Source: Bemisia tabaci (Eukaryota; Arthropoda; Insecta; Hemiptera; Aleyrodidae). From it: a stretch of 64,000 bases of DNA. Positions 22,221 to 32,211 of the stretch are shown one piece after another. Under the pieces are notes generated by a model. That model did no database searches. It worked only from the letters and a program-made list of their open reading frames with translations, and was not told where the DNA came from. The stretch covers positions 88,300,411 to 88,364,410 of the forward strand of contig NC_092793.1 of NCBI RefSeq assembly GCF_918797505.1, read 5' to 3'. Each line of letters starts with the position of its first letter. Within the stretch, counting starts at the first letter, position 1. Both the position numbers and the translations under genes were made by a program.

Positions 22221-23713
22221 CACGTAGACAGAGTTGCTAAAAGAAATTTCATCGAATAAAATTTCGTGAAATTTCACAAGAAGTTTCATGAAATTTCTTT
22301 TTTCCCCATGAAATTTCTTTTTTCCCCATGAAATTTCTTTCGACCGACAAAATGTCAAAAAATGCTTGTTTTTTCCAACAGAATTTTTTATTATTTATAA
22401 AGAGAATAATATTCGTCAATTGGATCAAGTGGAGCGCTGTCCCTTCTTAGTTCTTCTCTTCTCGTCTTCTTTTACACTTACAAAATGCTTACTCTTTCAT
22501 TTTGAAACATTTTCTCTCAGATTCAAGAAAAAGTAAAATACTTAACTACCTACTTATACTGATCTCAAAATCTATCACTTCAAAGCTAAAAAATACAGGT
22601 ACTCTACTTATTTATCAAATATTTCCTATATCAAAAAAGAAATACGTCAGCGAGGGAAACTGTTAATTTCTGAAAAATCATTTAAATTGTTTCAAGGATA
22701 GTTTAAGATCCCTCCCTCCCTTTTGTACCAAAAAAGAAGGATATACTATTATGGGGTACTAGGATTCTTTATAGTCAAGTAAGTTTTGTTCCAAATATGA
22801 AAGCTAACGCCTTACTTTGTCCGTAAAATTTATTTTGGTGTTCAACCGGTACGGCTGTGTGTTCAACTAAAGTTTGAGAAAAAAAATTCAAAATTATGTT
22901 TTTGCTGTTTTACTCAACTGCCTGGGCATTTCTAAAGTTCCCTTTGACAGTTTACCACGTGCGTATAAAGGGACTTAAGAAGATTCATAAGTTTCTAGGA
23001 TTTAATCCTGAATCCTGAGTGTTAAATGAAAGGACCCCGCACACCTCTTATGGGAAACCTGCACCACGTCCGATTGCCTTCTGACTTATGTTTTTCGATT
23101 CTCCTCAAAATGCTGATCAAAAGTTATAATTGCGCCAACTTTCTACGATGCACCGTTTTCGCAAAAAACCTAAGAGAAGATTCAATTATTCGGCTATAAA
23201 AAGCCAGAAAGACTCCTCATTTCAGTACTCGAGTGAACAAATTAGGGGAACTCCCGCACTGAGCGGCAGTCTTATCTCGGATCCCGCTCGCCGTTTTGCT
23301 CGACCATCCAAATCAGATTCTTGAGGAGCATAAGAACAGGAAAGTCTGAACGTCTACCGGGCGAGTGCAGGAGAGAGATAGCCTCTGAGTCGGCAGGCAC
23401 AGATAAGAAGACGGACACGCGCTACATTTTTTCCTTATTTACATCGGGCCTGTCCTCAAATGCTTTGTTCTTTTTTATTCATAGTCGCCGAATAATTGAA
23501 TCTTCTCTTCGGTTTTTTGCGAAAACGGTGCATCGTAGAAAGTTGGCGCAATTATAACTTTTGATCAGCATTTTGAGGAGAAAAAACATAAGTCAGGAGG
23601 CAATCGGACGTGGTGCAGCTTCCCATAAGAGGTGTGCGGGGTCCTTTCCTAAAATTTCCTCATGAAATTTCTTTTTATAATCTTTCACGAAATTTCTTAA
23701 CTCTGCACGTAGA
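22221..23713. mobile_element. hAT-type element with nested palindrome (22229-23705)
   Basis: The ends are CAGAGTTGCTAAAAGAAATTTC and the reverse of GAAATTTCTTAACTCTG. The 8-bp duplication CACGTAGA is exact at 22221-22228 and 23706-23713. A 20-bp unit, TTTTTTCCCCATGAAATTTC, repeats at 22288-22340. No transposase is visible. A second palindrome (23028-23657) lies near its right end. Confidence 0.8.
23028..23657. repeat. Palindrome nested in the hAT element
   Basis: Arms 23028-23205 and 23483-23657 match in reverse (AAAGGACCCCGCACACC at the outside). The loop is about 280 bp and GC-richer than its surroundings. The flanks show no clear duplication. Confidence 0.7.
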
Positions 23714-24330
23714 CCGTGCATCCTGTGTTACGGAAGGTTAGACAACTTTTAAAAATTCGCATGCCGATGAGTGGTGGCACCGACCCGCATCGATGAGTTC
23801 GTATGTCCCAGTTGTGCACATCTGCGCTTGCGCAGTAGCGGCTCCAGTGAATTGTTGTCGGATTATGAGGCTTTTTTCCTCGGTTAATAATTAGTTCAGA
23901 CAAATGAAACAATGCTATTCGGGTGTAAAATCATGTGATCTAAAACTTTTCTTCTTAGGAATTTAGTTTGAAAATGGATTCTAAACGAGATATTCATGAA
24001 AAACCGAGCGCGGGCATGAATTCTCCATTGCCTCTGTGCAGTCTCTACGAGTGATTGGGACACAAGCTCTCTCCCCTTCCCCGCCCGCCCATCATGGGGC
24101 CCCGAGAGACTTGCTTCACTCCGCCTGTACCAAACCGAGCCGGACACACGGTCTACGTGATTCAATGTCTTTGAATATATACCTCATATTGTCATTTTTT
24201 AGGGAATAAGAACTAACATTGATAAGAGGATAATGATGACGCAGAGAACTTCCAGGGGGTGGGACCGCGTAACTCTGTAGTTTTCTTCCTACTTTTGCGT
24301 TCTGGATCAAAGTGCGTCGCTGCATGTGTC
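23714..24330. other. Unassigned DNA
   Basis: No gene recognised; short open frames lack motifs. Confidence 0.35.
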
Positions 24331-24647
24331 GAGTTGCCACATAGAGAAAAAAAAGGAGGTGTTTGCATCTTGAGGTTTGTTTTCCCTGTGACGTAGGTCG
24401 GTACAACCTGGCCAGCGAAATCCGGAATTCGAAATATGAAAAACGGACCATAATGTCCGATTTTTTTACTTAAATCAACTCATGATATAATTTCAAGCTT
24501 TTTTTATAGAATGACTTTTTTCCATAAATTACACCATTTCCAAGAAAATCGATGATAAACGCGTCGCTGTACCGACCTACGTCATCAAAAAAATTCCAAG
24601 ATGCCCGAAATGCAAACACCTCCTTTTTTTTCTCTATGGAGTTGCCA
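24331..24647. mobile_element. MITE with 9-bp duplicated flanks (24340-24638)
   Basis: The ends are CATAGAGAAAAAAAAGGAGG and its reverse. The 9-bp duplication GAGTTGCCA flanks it at 24331-24339 and 24639-24647. Inner arms share GACGTAGGTCGGTAC. A 9-bp duplication is typical of Mutator-like elements, although the end sequence also recalls P-element ends. No coding capacity. Confidence 0.75.
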
Positions 24648-25204
24648 TTGCGAGAGCAGGTTACTCAGTAACGAATCCACTCTATCCACTCCTTTGCATT
24701 GCACGCCTGTTTCAATCGTTTTTATCATGATGGTCCTTAAATATTAAATAAACGTACATTAAAGTGTTGTTCGGTTGAAATATCACCACCGGCTATATTT
24801 ATCTAGTATTTTTTCATCAAAGATTTTTTTATTCTTACTAGTTTTTAAATTTTTCTCTCTAATGTTTTCAGTTCGCAATTTTTTGTTTTTAAATTTTTAG
24901 CTATAATTTTTTTTGTATTTAATTTTTATTATTTTTCATAGTTTATTCTTAATGTTTTAAAACCTCTTTGCCTCTTTATTTTTAAATTTTATCTGTTGGT
25001 TTTTCATTTTTTTTATCTGCCAATCTTCAATTTTTTTACAGTTTCATCCCTAATTATTATACCTATCTCTTTAAATATTAATTATAGTGTCCTGTGTTTT
25101 AATAGGTACTGTATTTATTTGTGACAATCTTGACCATTAGTCACATTTAATGTGTTTGTTTTCTTCAGCAAGTTACGCCTTCCGAATACTGATTATTGTT
25201 ACAG
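24648..25204. other. AT-rich intronic DNA upstream of dynein exon 1
   Basis: Very AT-rich DNA (long T and A/T runs at 24830-25080) leading into a splice acceptor (TTATTGTTACAG, 25193-25204). Confidence 0.5.
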
Positions 25205-25393
25205 AACAGCCCAGGATTTAAGTTGGCTCTCATTCAAAAAAATAAGCTTATACAGTTTGACCCTCCTCTAAACAAATTCCAAAATGTCTTTCTCAACTTA
25301 TACGGCATGATGATTGAAGCTGTATGTTTGCCAGGTTTAGATACGCGCCTATTTTCTGACCTAGAAATGCAAGATTTAACCAGCAAGTTAAAG
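25205..25393 (+). CDS. Axonemal dynein heavy chain, exon 1 of 6 in view
   Basis: An exon of 63 codons bounded by acceptor TTACAG and donor GTTAGT. It encodes NSPGFKLALIQKNKLIQF, then DPPLNKFQNVFLNLYGMMIE and ends DLTSKLK. This is the pattern of the N-terminal stem of axonemal dynein heavy chains, where a segment measuring ligand-independent tail contacts is followed by a conserved 'PPLN...' helix. With the five exons downstream it forms an uninterrupted frame on the + strand. Axonemal dyneins power sliding of doublet microtubules in sperm flagella and sensory cilia; the stem binds intermediate and light chains. From memory the whole set most resembles DNAH7/DNAH3/DNAH12 inner-arm types. Upstream exons, and the motor domain downstream, are outside the window or undetected. 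Confidence 0.8.
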
Positions 25394-26720
25394 GTTAGTA
25401 GAGCCCTTACCGATAAAGTTTAGGCGCTTACGCACTTTTAGACTGAGACAGCGGATTTGCCATCGTGCCTCTTTCATTTACTCTCCATGCGAAAATGACG
25501 TCAGACGATCTTCTGTCACAAGGCTAAAAAGGCGTAAACTTATTTTGAAAAAACTCTGAAGTATTTACGTGTGCTGGTGAAACTCTTCTTTCTTGTGGAC
25601 TCTAGAGATTTATGGCACATGCGGCTATTAATACTCAAAATTCTCAAAAACTAGGTTCCATTCCAAAAAAATTGCCAGGAAACCTTTTTTCCAGAATTTA
25701 GTAAGAAAGAAGGTGCAACTCTTTCATTAGTAACTGAATTGAGCCTCTTAACACAAATGTATCATTGCTATTTTGTAGAGGAAAATAATATGAAGTGGCA
25801 AATGGAGATTCCATTCTGCATGATCAGTTTTGAGAAACATGGTTAAAGACACCTTCCTCACGAGTACATTTTCTACCGATGTTCGGGGGTTCTATCTGCC
25901 CCTCGCGGACTTCGGCGCAGAAATATTGTCAATGAGCTGACATTAGGTAAATCGTACCAACATCTCAGACTGACACGAAGTATGAGGCCTTTGATCAACT
26001 TTCCCTGCAGAATTATCGTCAAATATATACCTTGAAATTATATTTTTGCAATTTTGGCGGTTTGGTACCGAGGGCTGCGGGAAAACGATAGGTAAAGAGG
26101 CATATCGCTCCGAAACATTACAAGGATTTAGAAAATTGTGATATTCGTAGTGCTACGACCAATTGTTCTAGTGTTTTGGCCGGTAAAGCGATTTCGGGGC
26201 ACTAACACACCCCCCCCCCCCTTAATTCCAAACCTGTCGCACGCTATTAATGAGGGCGTTTCTGAGGGGACTCAGGGGGTAGTAAGGACCCACTGTTCGA
26301 GAAATTAGCTAATTATTACTTTTTTAGGTACGTATCTTTCATACAAGTCTTTGGCTATTTGCTTAAAAGGGAAAAATAGAGTTTTTCGTCGATTTTAAGG
26401 GTTCGAAGTAAACATTTTAGGTTTGCAGTGTCAAAACTATCATTATTACTTGTAAGTATACTATGCAAAGTCACGATAAAAAATAATGCGATGCCTGTAA
26501 TTGCTGCTAACTGCCTTTAAAAGTTGCGTCCAATACGCTAAAAAGGCGAATCTGAAACATTCTCGCCGCGACTAATAACGCGTTGCGGCAGCACTAAAAA
26601 TTATGCGATTTCACTCAAATTTGGGGACACTAAATTTTTAACATAATGATACAATAAAACCATCGAATATAGATGATCCGAGAAAATTTTTGGATGGTTC
26701 AAATATGGGACACCCTAATG

Positions 26721-27575
26721 TACAGGATGGTCCAGAAGTCCCTTCCACCCCATCTAAAACTTTACCAAATTAATATTTCGAAACGAAACTTTGGGGATGT
26801 TTATAGAACAACGTTAGCTAATTTTGGGACCCCCCAAAATTTTTGCCCCTCATGGGGTGGGGCTAAGGACCCCAACTTTTTTTCAAGGGGGCAACTCTGC
26901 CTTTGTGACACATTAATCAGAAAAGGATATAACAAGGAAAGAACATTTTTGGTCCATACCGCATGTCAAAATCTTCATTGTTGACAAAATGGCGGCTGGT
27001 TAAAGCTCAAAATAACGGAAATTTGACATTTCTGTTTTTTGTGAACGAAATTGGATGAAACTTAATATTTTGTGGTTTTTTAGGACGAGAAAAACGATTC
27101 TGGCATCAGTTTCCCGGCTAATTTTGTCCCTCCTAAATTGGCGACAGTCAAAATTGCGACCTAAGAGAATCGGTACCTAAGAAAATATTCAGGCTGCTTA
27201 TCGGTGGATTTGCTTGCAACTTGATATCCGCGGGTACCTCAGTACTAGAAAAACGAATCTTGCATTGGATTTCTGAAATTCCGAATAACTTCAAAATGGC
27301 GGTGAAAAAATGGTGGGAGCTTGGTTTTACAGACGCGCACGGTTGCGTTCGTATGAAACTCGGGGTCGTGTTGGTTTCTGGTTTGACAAAAATGACTTTC
27401 TCGCATTATATCTTTGAAATGTTAAATATTTTCAAAATGGCGGCCGAGTTTCATGTGAATCTAACCGCAAGCGCCCATAATACCAAGTTTCCGCCATTTT
27501 CTCGGCGTCATTTTGAAGTTATTCGGAAGTTACCTTCGGATGTCAAGTTGCATCTTATATGCGACGGATAAATCA
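26721..27575 (+). mobile_element. Left end and degenerate body of a CAGGGTG-type element
   Basis: TA then CAGGATGGTCCAGAAGTCCC at 26723 matches the left ends of the other TA-flanked elements. The body has the family's repeated phrase AAAATGGCGGC (about 26988, 27295, 27435). No matching right end is seen, so it is truncated or decayed. Confidence 0.55.
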
Positions 27576-27680
27576 TAAGTTAGTAAAATAAAATAGATTA
27601 AAATAAATAAATGTGATAAAATAAATTAATAGAAAACAATAAATAAAATAATATTATTTATATATATATAGTTTTATATA

Positions 27681-28909
27681 TACAGGGTGATCCAGACCAC
27701 CCGTCCACTATCTTTTTCTCGAAAACGGCGGAGAATTGAGCTTCGGGACCAAAACTTTCATAGGGTAAACCGACCCCAAAGAATCGAATGAAAATATTTT
27801 CAGCCCCCCAGAATGGCCCCTTGGGGGGGTTTTTGGGGGGGAGCCCCCCCGTTTCTCGCAATTTTCAAATGGGAAGGGTATGTTTTGACTTTGGATTCGG
27901 AATCTACGGTAAAAAATAAGAAAATTTTGTTCTTTGCACTTTTTCCCTAAACCCCCATTTTTTGGAGTTATGGGGCATTTTTGGGGCAATTTTCAATTCG
28001 ACGCTGTAAGCGGCCAAATCATCCAAATTTCAAAATCTAAAAATCTCCTGAGAGGAGAGGTCAATACCTTTTTATTGATGTGCCACATGACCCCTGTTGC
28101 TCCAAAATTTTGGGGGCCACGACCTCCCCCCCTAAAATTTTGGGGCTTTGGAGGGCCATGAGTCGAAAATGTCGAAAGGCAAGGGTATGTTTTGACTTCA
28201 GATTTGGATTCTACGCGAAAAGTTACGTAGAATTGATATGGCGCATGGCCTGTTTGCTCAAATTTTTTTTACCGCTTATTTTGTCCAAAAATACACGGCT
28301 TCTTATGGGGAAATGGGGTTCTTCAGTAATTTGGAGCAAACAGGCCATGCGCCATATCAATTCTACGTAACTTTTCGCGTAGAATCCAAATCTGAAGTCA
28401 AAACATATCCTTGCCTTTCGACATTTTCGACTCATGGCCCTCCAAAGCCCCAAAATTGTTGGGGGGTCGTGGCCCCCAAAATTTTGGAGCAACAGGGGTC
28501 ATGTGGCACATCAATAAAAAGGTATTGACCTCTCCTCTCAGGAGATTTTTAGATTTTGAAATTTGGATGATTTTGCCGCTTTCAGCGTCGAATTGAAAAT
28601 TGCCCCAAAAATGCCCCATAACTCCAAAAAATGGGGGTTTAGGGAAAAAGTACAAAGAACAAAATTTTCTTATTTTTTACCGTAGATTCCGAATCCAAAG
28701 TCAAAACATACCCTTCCCATTTGAAAATTGCGAGAAACGGGGGGGCTCCCCCCCAAAAAACCCCCCCAAAGGGCCATTCTGGGGGGCTGAAAATATTTTC
28801 ATTCGATTCTTTGGGGTCGGTTTACCCTATGAAAGTTTTGGTCCCGAAGCTCAATTCTCCGCCGTTTTCGAGAAAAAGATAGTGGACGGGTGGTCTGGAT
28901 CACCCTTTA
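27681..28909. mobile_element. Palindromic TA-flanked element, CAGGGTGATCCAGACC ends
   Basis: A 1225-bp element folding about position 28296; arms near-perfect. The left end is CAGGGTGATCCAGACCACC at 27683; the right end is its reverse with one changed base at 28907. TA lies on both sides. G/C runs (CCCCCC, GGGGGG) are symmetric. It is flanked by TATATA and (AC)n microsatellites. The ORFs on the two arms are mirror copies, not genes. Confidence 0.75.
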
Positions 28910-28995
28910 TATACACACACACACACACACTTGGATGGATTTAAATGAGATGTACAACCGTTACACATATAAATTTAGGTATTTATTTCGCCAAC

Positions 28996-29025
28996 GTTTC
29001 GGAGGCCCATTGCCTCCTTCATCAG
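28996..29025 (-). ncRNA. Hammerhead ribozyme-like core of the Penelope-like element
   Basis: Read on the minus strand: CTGATGA, then a perfect 6-bp stem GGAGGC/GCCTCC with a 5-base loop, then GAAAC. This is the conserved hammerhead core with stem II. Penelope-like elements are known to carry such ribozymes in their terminal repeats. A partner for stem III (CGTT with AACG at about 28950) is visible but imperfect, and stem I is not clearly formed, so self-cleavage is uncertain. Confidence 0.6.
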
Positions 29026-29449
29026 GGCATGAGTAGAGTACCTATATTGAGAGAGTATGGCCACTGGGCCCCATGAAGAGGCTTAGGACCCAAAAATGGC
29101 GGTGCTTTGTTTTGGTTTTTGTGGATGGGAGGGAGGTCATTGCCAACTTTTGACGGTTATCACCAACCGCACGTGTTGCCAACTTTACTACATCTAAGAT
29201 AATTTTTCTCAAAAATTGCACACGATTAGCCTTAAAAATATGTAAATAAGTCGCAATAGTGCATTTGGGTAAATTTCTCGTTACGATAAGCAAAGAAAAC
29301 TACATTTTGAGTCATTTTGCATTACATTAATTTATGGCGTCCGCCATTTTTGGGTCCTAAGGGCTCCATTCAGCCTAAGATGGCTGAGCCAATGAGAGAT
29401 GGTAACACCAGTGGCCATACTCTCTCAATATAGGTACTCTAGGCATGAG
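29026..29449. mobile_element. hAT-like MITE, 8-bp duplication GGCATGAG (29034-29441)
   Basis: The ends are TAGAGTACCTATATTGAGAG and the exact reverse. The duplication GGCATGAG at 29026-29033 and 29442-29449 is perfect. 408 bp; no coding capacity. It sits 9 bp from the hammerhead core, inside the Penelope-like element, and so is younger than it. Confidence 0.85.
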
Positions 29450-29543
29450 ATGACACTAACATTACAAAAACAGACAACGAGGAAAAAGGTCCGCGGTAGC
29501 GGCATACATGACGAGATAATAAGGTGCTACACCGTCTCCTCCT

Positions 29544-30020
29544 TTACGTAATAGTCCTCAAATTGATGGAATTCAGTTCGGGAATTAATCGCATGCTCGC
29601 CTTTAAGATGTGAAGTCCCTCTAAGTTAGACCGGACCTGGGTGTTGCTTTCTTGGCATACAATTTTTACAGAATCAAAATCAAATTCATGCCGTTCATTC
29701 CTAATGTGCTGCTTAAGAGCAGTTACCTCACATGTATTAAATTTATGGCCGTCCATTCTCTTATGGAGGTATTGGGAAGTCTGACCTATATACACACCAG
29801 GGCAATCCCTGCATTGTACCTGATAAACCACATTAGATATCTTATCTTTTGACGTTCTTGCCTTAAGAGATGAATTAAATTTTTTCAAGTTATTTTTGTT
29901 TGAATATATATACGTATATAAAACAAAGAGTGGTTCTGCTACGAGGGGTGGGTAAAAATTTCCATGGGAAATATTCCAGGATCTTCGGTTTTTTGCAAGA
30001 GATCCTGCACTATTTCCCAC
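29544..30020 (-). pseudogene. Penelope-type GIY-YIG endonuclease domain (5'-truncated ORF)
   Basis: A 158-residue open frame. About residues 63-90 read VVYQVQCRDCPGVYIGQTSQ, then LHKRMDGHK. This is the GIY-YIG module with the CX2C insertion that marks Penelope endonucleases. An ALKQHIRNERHEF block and a SNLEGLHI block follow, carrying the conserved His and Glu. The endonuclease nicks target DNA to prime reverse transcription. The frame is intact to its stop but lacks the RT domain, so I call it a fragment. The first 30 or so residues may be non-native. Confidence 0.8.
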
Positions 30021-30122
30021 CTAGAATAAAAAATCTAAAATAAAATCAACCTTACAACGAACCTAGGCTATATTTAAACACTAATACCTAAATTAAATGT
30101 ACTGATACTGGGGAAGGTTCCA

Positions 30123-30330
30123 TCCATGGGAGCACACGGGACTCCATATTCGCTCCCATGCATGGGAGTACGCGGGATCCCGTGTCATTCCCGTGGGAGC
30201 ACGCGGGATCTCATGTCATGCCCATGGGAGCATACGAGATCACGCGTCATTCCCATGGGAGCATACGAGATCCCGTGTCACTCCCATGGGAGCATACGGG
30301 ATCCCGTGTCCATTCCCATGGGAAATTTTT
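30123..30330. repeat. CCCATGGG minisatellite, 31-bp unit
   Basis: About six copies of a unit like CATGGGAGCATACGAGATCC plus CGTGTCATTCC. Each unit boundary is the palindrome CCCATGGG. It ends CCCATGGGAAATTTTTAGCAGGG. All three frames stay open through it, so apparent ORFs there are artefacts. Confidence 0.75.
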
Positions 30331-31082
30331 AGCAGGGACGGTCGGGATGACGCTGAAAATCACTGTATCGATGTTAGGCAAGCACAGAGATACACTCATT
30401 TTCGGTAGCATGACATTCTTTTGATCAACATTCCTAAAAGTCGCAATGTGTCTGTTGCGCTAGTCACAGAATCGTGTTTGCAGAACTTCGGAATATACTT
30501 AGATTATGCAGCAAAAAGTAAGGATATGCTCAAATACCAAGTTTTCACGTCCAACATTAGCCCCTTCCAGACGTTCAAACTGGCATGATAAACTAAGGCA
30601 TCAGTCTGAGGGTATCGATTCGGTTATTGACCGTCGAAACTCAAAGGTGCGCAGGCTAATGACTTCTGATCAACAACCTCGAATCAACTCTCATCAAAAA
30701 GTGAGGCTCTCTGACATTTACATACTTTTTACTTTATTTTTAACAGTCACCAGCCGCTCAGGCCCATCAGCGCATTCGCTTTGACTTCATCCGCGTTTTA
30801 GGTTGAGCAAACAGTGCAAACTTGTGTATCACTAAAAGTAACGAATGCCAGCAGGAAGAACCCCCATTTAAATATTTTACCGCCATGAATGACGTCATAT
30901 ACCTCGTCTTTCGAGGGCGATGTCTACCTTAAAATTGGATGCAAAAACTAGGCGATTTGGTCAGATCTTATAACTTTTTGCTAATTAATAAGCTTAAACC
31001 ATCAAAATGCAATTCTGTAATTAGGACGACTGACCCATTATTATGCACGTGGTTTAGACGTCAAAATACGAATCTTTAACGC

Positions 31083-31418
31083 GACCCTGGTAAAAATTGG
31101 CCATAGGAGCTTCGTTTCAAAATACCATTAAAATTCTTATAGCTGGCTATAGAAGGCGATAGAAAATCGTACAGCTGGCTGTAAGTGAAGAAAATCATAC
31201 AGCCGATACGAAGCGATAAAAAATAATATAGCCGGGCTATTGTTCCTATCGCCGGGCTATACCTACACATTATCGTCAGGCTGTAGCTTCATTGTCATCG
31301 GCTATAATAGGTTAAAAGAAATTGTATAGCCGGCATAAGCCATAGGATATCTTACAATCCGCTGTAGGTCTATAGTATTTTTGAACACATATCCTACTGC
31401 CAATTTTTACCAGGGGAC
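31083..31418. mobile_element. CCTGGTAAAAAT-ended element with AGCCGGCTAT interior
   Basis: The ends are CCTGGTAAAAATTGGC and the reverse of GCCAATTTTTACCAGG, flanked by GAC (31083-31085, 31416-31418), a possible 3-bp duplication. The interior of about 300 bp is made of irregular inverted repeats of ATAGCC/GGCTAT. No coding capacity. The ends are shared with the two large elements at 37316 and 39976. Confidence 0.65.
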
Positions 31419-31499
31419 TCTCATTTCTGCGGTGTCAATGAACATTTTCTGAAAACTACTAAAATAATTTACATCTGCTTATTCCTATTTGAATAATAG

Positions 31500-31628
31500 C
31501 CAATTATTCTGGAGAAAATCGTGGACGACTATCGTTTGAGTGTCAAAATGTTTTTGAAGGAGCAATGGATCGGACCTCAATTGCGAGTTCAAGACTTTGA
31601 TGAATATATCTGTTTGTTAAATGGAGAG
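31500..31628 (+). CDS. Axonemal dynein heavy chain, exon 2
   Basis: 43 codons, phase 0 at both ends, donor GTAATT. It encodes PIILEKIVDDYRLSVKMFL, then KEQWIGPQL and FDEYICLLNGE. The I-x(5)-D...FL...GP...YD/EYxxL pattern is that of the dynein stem. The acceptor is chosen as the AG at 31498-31499; a second AG eight codons... further in (at 31513-31514) would also keep the frame but would lose residues PIILE. The exon joins exon 3 in frame as NGE|SQEE. Confidence 0.8.
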
Positions 31629-32004
31629 GTAATTTTGTTACAATTTCTATAATCCTCTCTTCCCGTTGCAGATATACACCAACTATACCTAAAAACATGA
31701 CAAACCTCTGGTTGTCTGTTGAGACAAAACTTAATTGTGTTAAGTGTGAGAAATGAAGAACAAGTGGAGTTACGTTATGGACGTCATGTCTCTATATTCG
31801 ATGTGGTGTCGCTCCGACATCTGCCTCGGCGGCTGGGCTCACAAGCAGCGTTGCCAGGTTCTGACCCTGACAACTCCTTTCTTTTGAAAGGGCCAAAAAA
31901 AAAAAAAAAAATGAACAAAAAAAGTTACAAAAACAGATTTTTCTTTGGCAACAGCCTCGCCCTTAAATTTATGCATTCATAAAATATAATAAGATCATAG
32001 GTTA

Positions 32005-32207
32005 AGACCATTTCTGTTTCTTCTGTATGTAAATGACCTAAAGGAAGTAGTGAAGGTATTTAAGGTTAGCTTATTTGCAGATGATACACTAGTACCTAAT
32101 TGTGAAGGGGAAGAGAAGGTAGGAATTGATAAAAATTAATAGAGGTCTAGAGAGATCAGGAGTGTGGCTAAAAGAAAATTGGTTAATATTAAATATATCA
32201 AAAACGA
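32005..32207 (+). pseudogene. Non-LTR reverse transcriptase fragment
   Basis: The frame reads RPFLFLLYVNDLKEVV, then KVSLFADDTLVPN: the palm-domain block ending in the F/YADDT catalytic motif of LINEs. It is about 65 codons with stops after position 32130, and is cut at 32213 by the TA-flanked element. The clade is not assigned. Confidence 0.7.
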
Positions 32208-32211
32208 AATA

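Larger units (their letters stand above)
28910..30110 (-). mobile_element. Penelope-like retroelement, 3' part
   Basis: Minus-strand element. It keeps the C-terminal GIY-YIG endonuclease ORF (30020-29544) and, downstream, a terminal repeat with a hammerhead-like core (29025-28996). The RT domain is missing: the element is 5'-truncated at about 30110, where a minisatellite begins. A 408-bp MITE has landed between ORF and ribozyme core. Confidence 0.75.
25394..31499. other. Dynein intron 1 (6.1 kb)
   Basis: Donor GTTAGT at 25394; acceptor TTTGAATAATAG at 31499. It holds a CAGGATGGTCC-ended element, a 1.2-kb palindrome, a Penelope-like element, a minisatellite and a CCTGGTAAAAAT element (listed separately). 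Segments 25394-26720 and 30331-31080 show no recognisable genes; a C-run lies at 26210-26221. Confidence 0.7.

Noticed and set aside
29544..30020. An intact host gene for a GIY-YIG nuclease
   Set aside because: The CX2C insertion and the C-terminal blocks are those of Penelope retroelements, and the RT part and start are missing.
30123..30330. A CRISPR array
   Set aside because: The units are contiguous tandem repeats without unique spacers, and the genome is eukaryotic.
30126..30424. Overlapping Gly/Ser/His-rich ORFs in three frames
   Set aside because: Open frames are produced by the 31-bp minisatellite, whose unit has no stop in any frame.
30506..30784. An additional dynein exon (92-residue frame)
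   Set aside because: No dynein stem pattern, and exons 1 and 2 already join in phase without it.
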